Assembly: GCF_008124765.1 (NCBI RefSeq)
Contig: NZ_VNHS01000006.1
Location: 434,001 to 498,000 of the forward strand
DNA length: 64,000 nucleotides
Direction: 5' to 3'
Source: Paenibacillus methanolicus
GTDB lineage: Bacteria; Bacillota; Bacilli; Paenibacillales; Paenibacillaceae
Below are positions 53,005 through 61,882 of the stretch, in pieces. The notes beneath the pieces are model-generated. The model did not search any database and was not told where the DNA came from. It was given only the letters and a program-made list of their open reading frames with translations. The translations under genes were made by a program, and so were the position numbers. How positions within the stretch are numbered: position 1 is the stretch's first letter; the number at the start of each line of letters is the position of its first letter.

Positions 53005-53892
53005 CTAACGTGTTGCGGTGAATTTGCGGTGCATGAAGCGGCCGAACCAACGCGCGCCGAAGTTGAACAGGAGCACCGTCAGCACCAGCACGGCGGAAGC
53101 GCCAGCGGCGATCTCGCCCGCATCCGGCGCGAGGCCTTCGCTGTTGATTTTCCAGATATGAACCGCAAGCGTCTCCGCCGGACGGAACGGATTAAGCGGC
53201 GAGAACGGGCTAAGCGGGTTCCAATCCGTGAAATCGAGTCTCGGCGAGCTCATGCCGGCGGTGAAGAGCAGCGCGGCGGCTTCGCCGAATACGCGGCCCG
53301 CGGCCAGGATCGTGCCGGTAATGATAGCAGGCATCGCGATCGGTAACATAACCGATGTGATCGTCTTCCAGCGGGAGAGGCCGAGCGCCAAGCTTGCTTC
53401 CTTCTGTTCGCGAGGCACGCCGGCCATCGCTTGTTCCGTGATCCGGACCATAAGCGGCAGGTTAAAGACGGTCAGCGCGAGCGCCCCCGAGAACAGCGAG
53501 AATCCGATGCCCATGATGTTGACGAACACTAGCAAGCCGAACAGGCCGACGACGATGGACGGGAACGACGAGAGCACTTCGACGACGAGACGAATCGAAT
53601 TCGTCACCTTCCCGGGCTTCGCGTATTGGCTCATATAGATGCCGGCGCCTAAACCAAGCGGAATCGTAATGAGCATCGTCAGCACGAGCAGGAACAGGGA
53701 GTTGAACAGCTGCGGCCCAATGCCTCCCCCGGCCTTGATCGTCTCTGGCGCCGAGGTTAGGAAGTCCCAGCTAATATGAGACAAGCCGCGGAACAGAATG
53801 AAACCGAGCAGTCCTAGCAGAACGAGCACGATAATGCCGGCGAATAGACAAATGACGACGGTCGCGACTTTGTCGGCGGTTTTGGCGTTCAT
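53005..53892 (-). CDS. pstA: Phosphate ABC transporter permease PstA (copy 1)
   Basis: 295 residues, six helices. EAA-type loop at about 180 (PREQKEASLALGLSRWKTITSVMLP), FPSIVVGLFGLLVFV and the C-terminal LAVHIW block mark PstA. The ATG overlaps the pstC stop (ATGA). Confidence 0.95.
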   Translation of the reverse strand: MNAKTADKVATVVICLFAGIIVLVLLGLLGFILFRGLSHISWDFLTSAPETIKAGGGIGPQLFNSLFLLVLTMLITIPLGLGAGIYMSQYAKPGKVTNSIRLVVEVLSSFPSIVVGLFGLLVFVNIMGIGFSLFSGALALTVFNLPLMVRITEQAMAGVPREQKEASLALGLSRWKTITSVMLPIAMPAIITGTILAAGRVFGEAAALLFTAGMSSPRLDFTDWNPLSPFSPLNPFRPAETLAVHIWKINSEGLAPDAGEIAAGASAVLVLTVLLFNFGARWFGRFMHRKFTATR

Positions 53893-54815
53893 CGGTGATT
53901 TCTCCTCTCCAGCACGCGAACGATGAATACGAAGATGAAGGTCATGGTCAGCAAAATGAGGGCCAGCGACCAGAGCGCGTTGTTATGCGCCGTCCCGGAA
54001 ATCGTGTTGCCCATGCTGAGCGTAATAGCGCTCGTAAGCGTTGATGCGGATTCGAACAAGGAACGCGGAATATGCGGCGCGTTGCCGATCACCATCTGGA
54101 CGGCCAGCGCCTCGCCGAACGCGCGCGCCATGCCGAGCACGACGCCGGTCAGCAGCGCCGGCAGCGTCGTCGGCAATACAATGCGGTAGATCGTCTGCCA
54201 GCGCGTCGCGCCTAGGGCGAATGATCCTTCCTTTAATCCGCCGGGCAGCGCAGCGAGCGCATCCGTCGCGATGGACGTGATGGTAGGGAGAATCATGACG
54301 GCCAGCACGAGCGAGCCGGCCAGAATCCCGATCCCTTGACCGGGGAAAATCGCGCGAAGCATCGGCACGATGACGCTTAGTCCCACGAAACCGTAGACGA
54401 CCGACGGAATGCCGGCGAGCAGCTCGATGACGGGCTGCATGAAACGTCTGCCGGCGCCGGGCATGATTTGCGTCATGAAGATCGCCGCGCAGCAGCCCAG
54501 CGGAGCGGCAATGAGCGCAGCGAGCAAAGATGTGCTGAATGAACCGAAGATGAACGGAAGCGCGCCGAATACGGCCGGTTCGCCCTCCGGATCCCACTTC
54601 AGTCCAGTTAGCAAATCTCCGATGTTTACGCCGTTCGTAATGAACGTGCTTAAACCTTTGGAAGCGACAAAATAGACAATGGCCAGAATCGTCGCGATCA
54701 GAACTAAAATACAAACGAACGTATATACGCGGCCAACCCATTCTTCTCTGATGTGCGGTTTCATGAATGCGGATTTCGAATTGGTCTTCTGACCTTTCAC
54801 AGCCGACTGCTCCAT
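53889..54815 (-). CDS. pstC: Phosphate ABC transporter permease PstC (copy 1)
   Basis: 308 residues, six helices. ELLAGIPSVVYGFVGLSVIVP, EEA-type loop LPGGLKEGSFALGATRWQT, and RAFGEALAVQMVIGN are PstC landmarks. GAAGGAGAGG before ATG. Separated from pstS by a 99-base gap with a hairpin, which probably lets pstS be made in excess. Confidence 0.95.
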   Translation of the reverse strand: MEQSAVKGQKTNSKSAFMKPHIREEWVGRVYTFVCILVLIATILAIVYFVASKGLSTFITNGVNIGDLLTGLKWDPEGEPAVFGALPFIFGSFSTSLLAALIAAPLGCCAAIFMTQIMPGAGRRFMQPVIELLAGIPSVVYGFVGLSVIVPMLRAIFPGQGIGILAGSLVLAVMILPTITSIATDALAALPGGLKEGSFALGATRWQTIYRIVLPTTLPALLTGVVLGMARAFGEALAVQMVIGNAPHIPRSLFESASTLTSAITLSMGNTISGTAHNNALWSLALILLTMTFIFVFIVRVLERRNHR

Positions 54816-54841
54816 AGTACCTCTCCTTCTTAACTGCCAAG

Positions 54842-54864
54842 GAGAGGCGAACGGATCGCCTCTC
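54842..54864. promoter_or_regulatory. pstS-pstC intergenic stem-loop (copy 1)
   Basis: GAGAGGCGA/TCGCCTCTC, 5-base loop, no T-tract. Such hairpins after pstS usually stabilise its mRNA or attenuate downstream genes. Confidence 0.6.
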
Positions 54865-54914
54865 TGGCTTGTGAATGCGTATCAGCTGCCCTTACGGGTC
54901 GCTTACGTCATGAT

Positions 54915-55877
54915 TTATTTCTTTGTAACGGTACCGTCTACCGCGCGAGTAACCGTCATTTTGTTAACCGGGATGTAGCCAAGCTCCGTCACGTCGCCGT
55001 TTTGCACTTCGTCCGTCAGCATGTAATCAAGGAATGCTTTCGTTGCCGCATCCGGCTCGCCTTTCGTGTACATGTGCTCGTATGCCCATACCGGATACGT
55101 GCCGTCGACTACCGTAGCTTCCGATGCTTCAACGCCGTCGTATTTCACGGCTTTCACCGTATCGTCGAGGTACGAGAAGGCCAGGTATCCGATTGCGCCG
55201 GGCGTCTCGCCGACGAGCTTCTTAACCGTACCGGACGAATCTTCTTGGATCGAGCCTTGCAGGTCTTCCGTTTTCGTGCCAAGCGCGTAGGTTTCGAACG
55301 TTTTGCGCGTTCCGGAGCTTGCCGGACGGTTGATGATCGTGATTTTCTCGTCCGATCCGCCAACGTCTTTCCAGTTCGTCACTTTACCCGTGAAGATATC
55401 AACCAGCTGCTGCTTCGTCAGGTTGTCCACGCCTACTTCTTTATTCACGACCGTCGCCATGCCGACTACCGCGACTTGGTGGTCGACCAGGTCTTTCGCG
55501 AGGTCCGCTTCCGCGTCTTTGAACTTCTCTTCGGCGAAAATATCGGAGTTGCCGATTTGCGCTTGTCCGCCCGCGACTTGCGTCAGGCCCGTGCCGCTGC
55601 CGCCGCCTTGGACTTGAATCGTCACGCCGCTATTCGTTTCCATGAACTTCTTCGATACTTGATCGACGAGCGGTTGCAATGCCGTCGAACCTACTGCCAG
55701 GATAGAGCCGGAAAGTTCTTCACCGCCGCCTTCAGCGCCGCCTGTCGTTCCGTTATTCGTGCCAGCCTCTTGATTCGCGCCGTTGTTAGCCGCGTTGTTT
55801 GTTGTGTTCTTGGAACCACAAGCCGCGAGACCGATCGTCAACACCAGAGCCATTACTACAAGCACCATCTTTTTCAT
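54915..55877 (-). CDS. pstS: Phosphate-binding lipoprotein PstS (copy 1)
   Basis: 320 residues. Signal peptide with lipobox LTIGLAAC (Cys20), a low-complexity N/G/T-rich spacer (residues 22-48), then the phosphate-binding fold: GSTALQPLV, VQGGGSGTGLTQV, NRPASSGTRKTFE. The Ser/Thr-Gly loops that hold phosphate are intact. AAGGAG upstream; Pho box at 55970-55986. First gene of operon 1. Confidence 0.96.
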   Translation of the reverse strand: MKKMVLVVMALVLTIGLAACGSKNTTNNAANNGANQEAGTNNGTTGGAEGGGEELSGSILAVGSTALQPLVDQVSKKFMETNSGVTIQVQGGGSGTGLTQVAGGQAQIGNSDIFAEEKFKDAEADLAKDLVDHQVAVVGMATVVNKEVGVDNLTKQQLVDIFTGKVTNWKDVGGSDEKITIINRPASSGTRKTFETYALGTKTEDLQGSIQEDSSGTVKKLVGETPGAIGYLAFSYLDDTVKAVKYDGVEASEATVVDGTYPVWAYEHMYTKGEPDAATKAFLDYMLTDEVQNGDVTELGYIPVNKMTVTRAVDGTVTKK

Positions 55878-55969
55878 GCTAATGGTTTTCTCCTTCCGTT
55901 TCTTGCACGGTTTTATTTGCTTTACATGTCTTATTGTAAAAGCTTGTCGTTAAACGGGTATTTTCACTA

Positions 55970-55986
55970 TGTAAACGCAATGTAAA
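55970..55986 (-). promoter_or_regulatory. PhoP box (Pst operon 1)
   Basis: On the minus strand two perfect TTTACA hexamers with a 5-base spacer (11-bp period), the Bacillus PhoP~P binding pattern; a weaker AAAATA hexamer continues the phase. A TACAAT -10 lies 32 bases further down. Confidence 0.78.
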
Positions 55987-56038
55987 TATTTTCGAGAAAA
56001 TCGTTCTTCTCTATGCGTTATTGTAAATAAAAAACAAA

Positions 56039-56074
56039 AACAGCCTGCTTCAGGATGCCCCTCAACAGACTGTT
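56039..56074 (-). terminator. Intrinsic terminator of Pst operon 2
   Basis: AACAG-CTG / CAG-CTGTT compound arms; minus strand continues TTTTTGTTTTTTATTT. It separates phoU2 from the Pst1 promoter. Confidence 0.78.
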
Positions 56075-56083
56075 CACATTCAG

Positions 56084-56749
56084 CTATGCGTTAAGTTCCG
56101 GTCTCGTGCCGGTGACCAGGTAGACGACGTTCTCGCCGATGTTCGTCGCATAATCGCCGATCCGCTCGACGAAGCGGCCGACGAAGCTGAGCTGGCTTGC
56201 CTGCGCGATCGTCGCCGGATTCTCCGCCATGAGCGCGAACAGCTCGCGGAGAATTTGGCCGTACAGTTCGTCGACGCGATCGTCTTCCTTCGCCATTTTG
56301 TAAGCCAGGTCCACGTTCTCCGTCACGAATGCGCGAATCGCGTCATCGATCATCGTCTGCACGATCTCGCCCATGCGCGGAATGTCGATGAGCGGCTTGA
56401 TCAGCTTCTCGCCGTTCAGGCGAAGCACGACTTTGGCCACGTCGACGGACAGATCGCCCATCCGCTCGAGATCGTTCGAAATTTTGAAGGCGATCAGAAT
56501 CCGGCGCAGGTCTTTCGCGACCGGCTGCTGGGTGGCGATTAGGCGAGCGCCCAGATCGAACACCCGCTCGTCGAGACGGTTCAGATCCACGTCGTCTTCA
56601 ATGACCCGTTTCGCCGCCTCTAAGTCCAGCTGGCTTAACGCGCGAAGGGAGCGATCCAGCGCGGTCGCGGCTTTGCGTCCCATATCCAGCAGCAGCTCGC
56701 GCAAGTCCTCTAGTCCATGATCGAATTCTTTGCGTGCAGTCATCATCAT
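56084..56749 (-). CDS. phoU: Phosphate signalling protein PhoU (copy 2)
   Basis: 221 residues, two PhoU repeats (NDLERMGDLSVDVAKVVL; GRFVERIGDYATNIGENVVYL). Clearly paralogous to copy 1. Last gene of operon 2, 23 bases after pstB2. Starts at a run of three ATG codons; any of them is possible. Confidence 0.95.
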   Translation of the reverse strand: MMMTARKEFDHGLEDLRELLLDMGRKAATALDRSLRALSQLDLEAAKRVIEDDVDLNRLDERVFDLGARLIATQQPVAKDLRRILIAFKISNDLERMGDLSVDVAKVVLRLNGEKLIKPLIDIPRMGEIVQTMIDDAIRAFVTENVDLAYKMAKEDDRVDELYGQILRELFALMAENPATIAQASQLSFVGRFVERIGDYATNIGENVVYLVTGTRPELNA

Positions 56750-56772
56750 TGCTTGTAACGTCCCCCTCTAGA

Positions 56773-57546
56773 CTAGCCGAATCGTCCGCTGATATAATCT
56801 TCCGTCCGTTGATCGCGCGGCGTGGAGAACAGCTTCTCCGTCTCGGCGTACTCGACGACTTCGCCGTTCAGGAAGAAGACCGTCTGGTTCGAGACGCGCG
56901 CCGCTTGATGCATATTATGCGTAACCATGACGATCGTATAACGGTCCTTCAGTTCCTGCGCCAACTCCTCGATCTTCAGCGTCGAGATCGGGTCGAGCGC
57001 GGAGGTCGCTTCGTCCATGAGCAGCACGTCGGGTTCCACGGCCAAGGCGCGCGCGATGCACAGCCGTTGCTGCTGACCGCCGGATAGACTGAGGGCGGAC
57101 CGTTTCAGATAATCCTTCACTTCCTCCCACAGCGCGGCGGAGCGAAGGCTCGTCTCGACGATCTCGTCGAGCTGCTTGCGTCCCGAGATTCCGTGCAGGC
57201 GCGGGCCGTAGGCGACGTTGTCGTAGATCGATTTCGGGAACGGATTCGGCTGCTGGAACACCATGCCGACCTTCTTGCGAAGCGTCTCGACGTCGACTTC
57301 TTTGGAATAAATGTCAGCCCCGCCGATGGCGATTTTGCCCTCGATCCGAGTGCCCGCGATCATGTCGTTCATCCGGTTCAGCGTACGCAGCAGCGTGGAC
57401 TTACCGCAGCCGGACGGTCCGATAAAGGCGGTAATCGCCTTCTCCGGAATTTCCATGGATACGTTCTTCAGCGCGTGAAATGTACCGTAATACAGATTTA
57501 ATTTATCAATTTCAATTAACGCTCGCGTATGAGCTGGCGCTTGCAT
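56773..57546 (-). CDS. pstB: Phosphate import ATP-binding protein PstB (copy 2)
   Basis: 257 residues. Walker [19 protein letters not shown], signature [15 protein letters not shown], Walker [14 protein letters not shown] (Ala where copy 1 has Pro), H-loop [16 protein letters not shown] 57546 chosen for GGAGGG six bases ahead. It is cut off from its permease genes by the chemoreceptor gene and has a Pho box of its own at 57647-57663. Confidence 0.96.
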   Translation of the reverse strand: MQAPAHTRALIEIDKLNLYYGTFHALKNVSMEIPEKAITAFIGPSGCGKSTLLRTLNRMNDMIAGTRIEGKIAIGGADIYSKEVDVETLRKKVGMVFQQPNPFPKSIYDNVAYGPRLHGISGRKQLDEIVETSLRSAALWEEVKDYLKRSALSLSGGQQQRLCIARALAVEPDVLLMDEATSALDPISTLKIEELAQELKDRYTIVMVTHNMHQAARVSNQTVFFLNGEVVEYAETEKLFSTPRDQRTEDYISGRFG

Positions 57547-57646
57547 GGCGTTCCCTCCAGTGTTGGACTTCATTCGGACAACGCTAATGCCGCTGTCCAA
57601 CCTGTTCCTATCCTAGCGTCGATATGTCAAAGTCGTATTGATGATT

Positions 57647-57663
57647 TGTAAACGCTGTGTAAA
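57647..57663 (-). promoter_or_regulatory. PhoP box before pstB2-phoU2
   Basis: Two perfect TTTACA hexamers on the minus strand with a 5-base spacer, about 100 bases ahead of pstB2 and inside the gap after the chemoreceptor gene (stop at 57702). Indicates an internal PhoP-dependent promoter. Confidence 0.75.
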
Positions 57664-57701
57664 ATATCCATCGGATGCCGCAATAAGCAACATTTAAGTG
57701 C

Positions 57702-58919
57702 CTAACGCTCCTTCTCCATCCCGGCCTGCATCGAATCAATCAGCTGGTTCAGCTCGCCGGCGACGCGCTCCGATTGCCGGTACGCGTCATCCGCCAGGCG
57801 ACCGATCTCCGCCGCGCTATTACGGTTGCCGGCCGCCGCGTGAAACAGCTGCTCGAACGCGCCCGAAGCTTCCCGCACCGAGGTTTCGCTAGATAGCGCT
57901 TCGTCACGGCTGCGCGCCACCAAATCGGCGGTAACGGAGACCGCCTGCAGGACGGTGCGAATTAGGTCGCCTATCTCGCCGGCCGACTGCTTCGTCTGCG
58001 TCGCCAGCTTCCCGACCTCGCCGGCGACGACGGCGAAGCCTCGGCCATGCTCGCCTGCCCGAGCCGCCTCGATGCTGGCGTTCATGGCCAGCAGGTTGCA
58101 CTGCTCGGCCAAGTCGCGGATCAGCTTCGATACGGCGCCGATCGCGTCCGCCTGATTCTGCAGCTGCTTGATCTGCTCGACTTGACGAGCCGTCAGTCCG
58201 GAGAGATTCGCGAAAGCTTCGCTTACTTTATTCAGCTCGCTTTTGCCCTGGAGCGTGTAGTCGACCATTTTCTCCGACATTAGTTCGCCATGACGGGCGG
58301 CCTGCAGCACCTCGTCGACCGAACGGTCGATTTCGTGCACCATTCGTTCGGCGCCTGCCATCGTCTTGATTTGGGACTGAGCGCTTTGCTGCTGCAGCAG
58401 CCGGGATAAGTTGAGCAGATCCGCCATCGTGAGGATACCGGCCACGCGGCCGCCGCTTGTGACGATGACGCAATCGTACAGCGTGCTCTCCTCGCGGCCG
58501 AGCGCCAGGTCAAGCAGTTCCTGGTCGGACAGCGTCGTCTCGACGACGAGCGGCTGCTCGTCCATCAGCCGCGTAATGCTCCGCTCGAAGAACAGCTCTT
58601 TGCCGAACCGCTGCGTCTGCAGCCTGGACAGCCGGTGCTTCATGACAAGGCCGAGGGGCACGTCCGCTTCCGTGCACACGATGACGCACTCGCTGTCGGG
58701 CGCCGCATTGAACTGCTCGATCACCTCGCTGCACTTGCGCGCCGGCAGCACGGTCATGACCTGACGAATAAATCCTTTATATACGGAATCGCGGGAACCT
58801 TCGGCCCGGCTGCTCGCCTTGTTAGCCGTCGCTTCCCGCTTCTCGTCGTTGCCCTTCTTCATGGCGGGCTCGCTTACGATCGTCAGCCCTCGTCTAGTCG
58901 TTAATACCGCATTGTTCAT
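57702..58919 (-). CDS. Soluble CBS-domain methyl-accepting chemotaxis protein inside the pst operon
   Basis: 405 residues, no membrane segment. Residues 1-45 are polar; a CBS-like pair spans about 55-170 ([63 protein letters not shown]); then an MCP signalling domain, about 190-395, whose tip [19 protein letters not shown] and [20 protein letters not shown] binds CheA/CheW. It sits between pstA2 (stop 59033) and pstB2, with Pho-type repeats before it. GGAGGG seven bases ahead of ATG 58919. Likely a cytoplasmic receptor reading adenine-nucleotide or phosphate status; ligand unproven. Confidence 0.88.
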   Translation of the reverse strand: MNNAVLTTRRGLTIVSEPAMKKGNDEKREATANKASSRAEGSRDSVYKGFIRQVMTVLPARKCSEVIEQFNAAPDSECVIVCTEADVPLGLVMKHRLSRLQTQRFGKELFFERSITRLMDEQPLVVETTLSDQELLDLALGREESTLYDCVIVTSGGRVAGILTMADLLNLSRLLQQQSAQSQIKTMAGAERMVHEIDRSVDEVLQAARHGELMSEKMVDYTLQGKSELNKVSEAFANLSGLTARQVEQIKQLQNQADAIGAVSKLIRDLAEQCNLLAMNASIEAARAGEHGRGFAVVAGEVGKLATQTKQSAGEIGDLIRTVLQAVSVTADLVARSRDEALSSETSVREASGAFEQLFHAAAGNRNSAAEIGRLADDAYRQSERVAGELNQLIDSMQAGMEKER

Positions 58920-58983
58920 TCCTGTTCCCTCCATCTCCATCCTCTATCGCTAGTTCCCACTATAGGGAAAGACCGTTATCGGA

Positions 58984-59012
58984 CGTATATGGAAATGTTA
59001 ACGGAATGTCAA
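58984..59012 (-). promoter_or_regulatory. Promoter with Pho-type repeat before the chemoreceptor gene
   Basis: On the minus strand TTGACA (59012-59007), 5 bases, TTAACA (59001-58996), then TATACG (58989-58984). TTGACA-17-TATACG is a fair sigma-A promoter, and the TTGACA/TTAACA pair has the 11-bp Pho-box period. Confidence 0.6.
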
Positions 59013-59032
59013 AATGCGTCGAAATGTGTCAT

Positions 59033-59932
59033 TCACCGCATCTTGCGCGCGTTCAGCCATAGCGGAATGCGGAACAACAGGTTGATCAGCAGCACGATAA
59101 ACACGAGCACGGCCGCCGACTTCTCCGCGATCTCTACCGCATCCGGCACGATCGCTTCGGATTGCACATACCAGAGGTGGACGGCTAACGTCTCGCCCGG
59201 CGACAGCAGGTTGAAATCCCACATGACGCCCGAGGTCGTCACGCCTGCCGTCAGGATGATGACGGCGCTCTCGCCGAACGCGCGGCCGGCCACGAGGCAG
59301 ATGCCCGTAATAATGCCGTTCAGCGCGACCGGGATGAGCACGCGTCGAATCGTCTGCAGGTGCGTGCCTCCCAGCGCGAACGAGGCGTGCTTCATCTCCT
59401 GCGGCACGGCGCGGATCGCTTCCTCCGTCACGCGGGTGAGTACCGGCAAGTTCAAGAACGCCAGGCTGACCGCGCCGCCGATGATCGTCAGGCCGATATC
59501 GAACGCTTCGACGAACAGCACGATACCGAACAAACCGAAAATAATCGAAGGAACGGACGCCAGCCCTTCTACGCAGACGCGCAGGAAGCCGATGAACTTG
59601 TTATCCGGCGCGAATTCCGATAAGTATATGCCGGCCGCCATCCCAAGCGGTATCGAGATGACGAGCGAGATGATCAGCACATAGAAGGAGTTGAATAACG
59701 CCGGCCCGATGCCGCCGCCTTCCATGATTTCGTCCGGCAGCCCCAGCAGGAAGTCGATGCTGAGCTTCGGCATGCCTTTCTCCAGGATGAGGAACAGGAG
59801 CCCGATGATGAAAATGATCGTGCAGATGCCGACCGTCCATACGAGGCCGGTGAACAGGTTGTTTTTGAGCCGGTTCCCGCTTTTGCGCGAAGACGCGAAC
59901 GGGCGCGGGCTCTGTTGTACGCCAGCGGACAT
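59033..59932 (-). CDS. pstA: Phosphate ABC transporter permease PstA (copy 2)
   Basis: 299 residues, six helices with PstA blocks LASVPSIIFGLFGIVLFV, VPQEMKHASFALGGTHLQT and GRAFGESAVIILTAG. Starts at the TAATG overlap with pstC2. Followed by 113 bases containing the chemoreceptor promoter, where pstB would be expected. Confidence 0.95.
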   Translation of the reverse strand: MSAGVQQSPRPFASSRKSGNRLKNNLFTGLVWTVGICTIIFIIGLLFLILEKGMPKLSIDFLLGLPDEIMEGGGIGPALFNSFYVLIISLVISIPLGMAAGIYLSEFAPDNKFIGFLRVCVEGLASVPSIIFGLFGIVLFVEAFDIGLTIIGGAVSLAFLNLPVLTRVTEEAIRAVPQEMKHASFALGGTHLQTIRRVLIPVALNGIITGICLVAGRAFGESAVIILTAGVTTSGVMWDFNLLSPGETLAVHLWYVQSEAIVPDAVEIAEKSAAVLVFIVLLINLLFRIPLWLNARKMR

Positions 59933-60888
59933 TATCGTTGCACTCCTTTACGCTGCATGAAGCGGATGAGGACGATCATGAGCAGGGAAATCACGAGCAG
60001 CAGGAAGCCCATTAAATACAGCGCGTAGTTCCACGTCGAATCGAACGGCACGTTCGCGATTTGCATGACGATGTTGCTCGTCAGCACGGACGTCGGCTTC
60101 AGCAGGCTGTTCGCCAACTGCGGCGTGTTGCCGATGACCATGACGACCGCCATCGTCTCGCCGATCGCGCGCGCCATGCCGAGGATGCCGGCATACATAA
60201 TGCCGCTGCGCGCCGCCGGCAGCACGACTTTGAACGTCGTCTGGAAACGAGTGCCGCCCAGCGCGTAGGAAGCGTCCCGGTATTTCTTCGGCACCGCGGT
60301 AATCGCGTCGTCGCTGATCCGGCTGATCGTCGGGAGCACCATGATCGTCAGCACGATCGCGGCCGCGAGCAGGCCGTCGCCCATCGTCGTGCCCGTTACG
60401 TCGCGAAGCAGCGGGATGAGCAGCGTCATGCCGAGGAAGCCGTATACGACGGAAGGAATGCCGACCAGCAGATCGAGCACCGGCCGCAGCACGGCGCGCA
60501 GCCACGGCGGCGTCACTTCCGCCAGGAATACCGCGATCAGAATGGAGATCGGCATGGCGATGAGCATCGTCAACGCGGTCAGCGCGAAAGTGCCGAATAT
60601 AAAGATAAACGCGCCGTACTGTTCATTCTCCGGCACCCATTCGGTCGAGAAGAAGAACTCCATCGGCGAGACGTACTCGAACGTCAGGATGCCGGTGCGG
60701 CCCATCAGAAACAGAATCGAGAACAAAATAATGCACACGAATACCGCGCAGACGACGCAAATCGCCTTGAACGTGCGGTTGTAGAACGCAAGCCTCGCCC
60801 GGCGTCCGAACGTCTTGCCCGAGCTGGTCTTCAGGCTCGTGCCCAGCTCGGTTGCCGCGGCGCTCGCGGGCGCTGACATCTCCATCAT
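59932..60888 (-). CDS. pstC: Phosphate ABC transporter permease PstC (copy 2)
   Basis: 318 residues; long cytoplasmic N-terminus (about 35 residues) then six helices. DLLVGIPSVVYGFLGMTLLIP, VPKKYRDASYALGGTRFQTTF and ARAIGETMAVVMVIGN are PstC blocks. AGGGG upstream. Stop overlaps pstA2 start by one base. Confidence 0.95.
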   Translation of the reverse strand: MMEMSAPASAAATELGTSLKTSSGKTFGRRARLAFYNRTFKAICVVCAVFVCIILFSILFLMGRTGILTFEYVSPMEFFFSTEWVPENEQYGAFIFIFGTFALTALTMLIAMPISILIAVFLAEVTPPWLRAVLRPVLDLLVGIPSVVYGFLGMTLLIPLLRDVTGTTMGDGLLAAAIVLTIMVLPTISRISDDAITAVPKKYRDASYALGGTRFQTTFKVVLPAARSGIMYAGILGMARAIGETMAVVMVIGNTPQLANSLLKPTSVLTSNIVMQIANVPFDSTWNYALYLMGFLLLVISLLMIVLIRFMQRKGVQR

Positions 60889-60943
60889 GCTCGTTAAGCC
60901 CCTTTCGATTTTACAAAATCTTCACGCGAACCCCATAAAAGAA

Positions 60944-60973
60944 GCCAGCTAGGCACTTTCATCCTAAGCTGGC
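60944..60973 (-). promoter_or_regulatory. pstS2-pstC2 intergenic stem-loop
   Basis: GCCAGCTTAGG/CCTAGCTGGC with one bulge; minus strand continues TTCTTTTATG. Probably a partial terminator or mRNA stabiliser that favours pstS2. Confidence 0.6.
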
Positions 60974-60989
60974 CGCATGGGAGTTTCGA

Positions 60990-61847
60990 TTACTTCATCG
61001 CGGAGATCGGAATAAACTTCAATTTTTTCAGCGAGCCGTTCTGGAACGTCTTGCTTTGGATATATTCGATGAACGCCTTCGTCGCGCCCGTCGGCTGGCC
61101 TTTGGTCATGTAATAGCCGTAGCCCCATACTTTGTACTTGCCGTTGATGACGTTCGCTTCCGTCGGCGCCACGTCGTTGATTTTGAGCGCCTTCATTTTG
61201 CTCGTAACATACACCAAGTCCATGTAGCCGATGGCGTTCGGCGTCGTTTCGACGGCCGTTTTCATGTCGCCGCTCGACTTAACTTCTTTGTAGTTGTCGC
61301 CTTTGGACATAAAGTCCGATCCGTCCAGCGCCTTCATTTGGAAGTTGACGCGCGTGCCCGAACCGAATGCGCGGTTGACGACGACGATCGAAGCGTCGTT
61401 GCCGCCGACTTCTTTCCAGTTCTTCACTTTGCCCGAGAAAATGTCTTGCAGTTGTTTCGTGGTCAGGTTGTCGACGCCTACGCCTTTGTTGACGACGGCC
61501 GCGAACGGAATAACCGCGACTTTATGCGCGACTTGACCATCGAACTTCTTGAAGCCCGGCACGTCCGTGGAAGCATCCCAGTCTACGGCGCCGATGTCGG
61601 CGATGCCTTTGCGCACCGATTGCGGGCCCGTGATGGAGCCGGCCGCGGATGCGGAGATTTTCACTTTCGGATTCAATTTCTTGAATTCCTTCGCTGCTTG
61701 CAGCGTCAGCGGCAGGAGCGCCGACGAGCCGTTAATGACGATTTTGCCGCTGAGCTTGCTGGCCGCGCTTGCAACCGGAACGGCCGTTGCCATAACCGCG
61801 AGCGCGAGTGTCGTGAACGCCAAACTTTTAAACCATTTCATTTTCAT
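60990..61847 (-). CDS. pstS: Phosphate-binding protein PstS (copy 2, no lipobox)
   Basis: 285 residues. Cleavable signal peptide ending VPVASAASK (A-x-A), with no Cys, unlike copy 1, so it is secreted or held non-covalently. Fold markers: INGSSALLPLTL, SAAGSITGPQSVRKGIADIG, NRAFGSGTRVNFQM. Very Lys-rich surface. ATG 61847 chosen, GGAG ten bases upstream. Second gene of operon 2, after the propeller-like protein. Confidence 0.93.
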   Translation of the reverse strand: MKMKWFKSLAFTTLALAVMATAVPVASAASKLSGKIVINGSSALLPLTLQAAKEFKKLNPKVKISASAAGSITGPQSVRKGIADIGAVDWDASTDVPGFKKFDGQVAHKVAVIPFAAVVNKGVGVDNLTTKQLQDIFSGKVKNWKEVGGNDASIVVVNRAFGSGTRVNFQMKALDGSDFMSKGDNYKEVKSSGDMKTAVETTPNAIGYMDLVYVTSKMKALKINDVAPTEANVINGKYKVWGYGYYMTKGQPTGATKAFIEYIQSKTFQNGSLKKLKFIPISAMK

Positions 61848-61882
61848 GGGGGTTAATCTCCTCTCGAATGTAGGGGGTTGTT

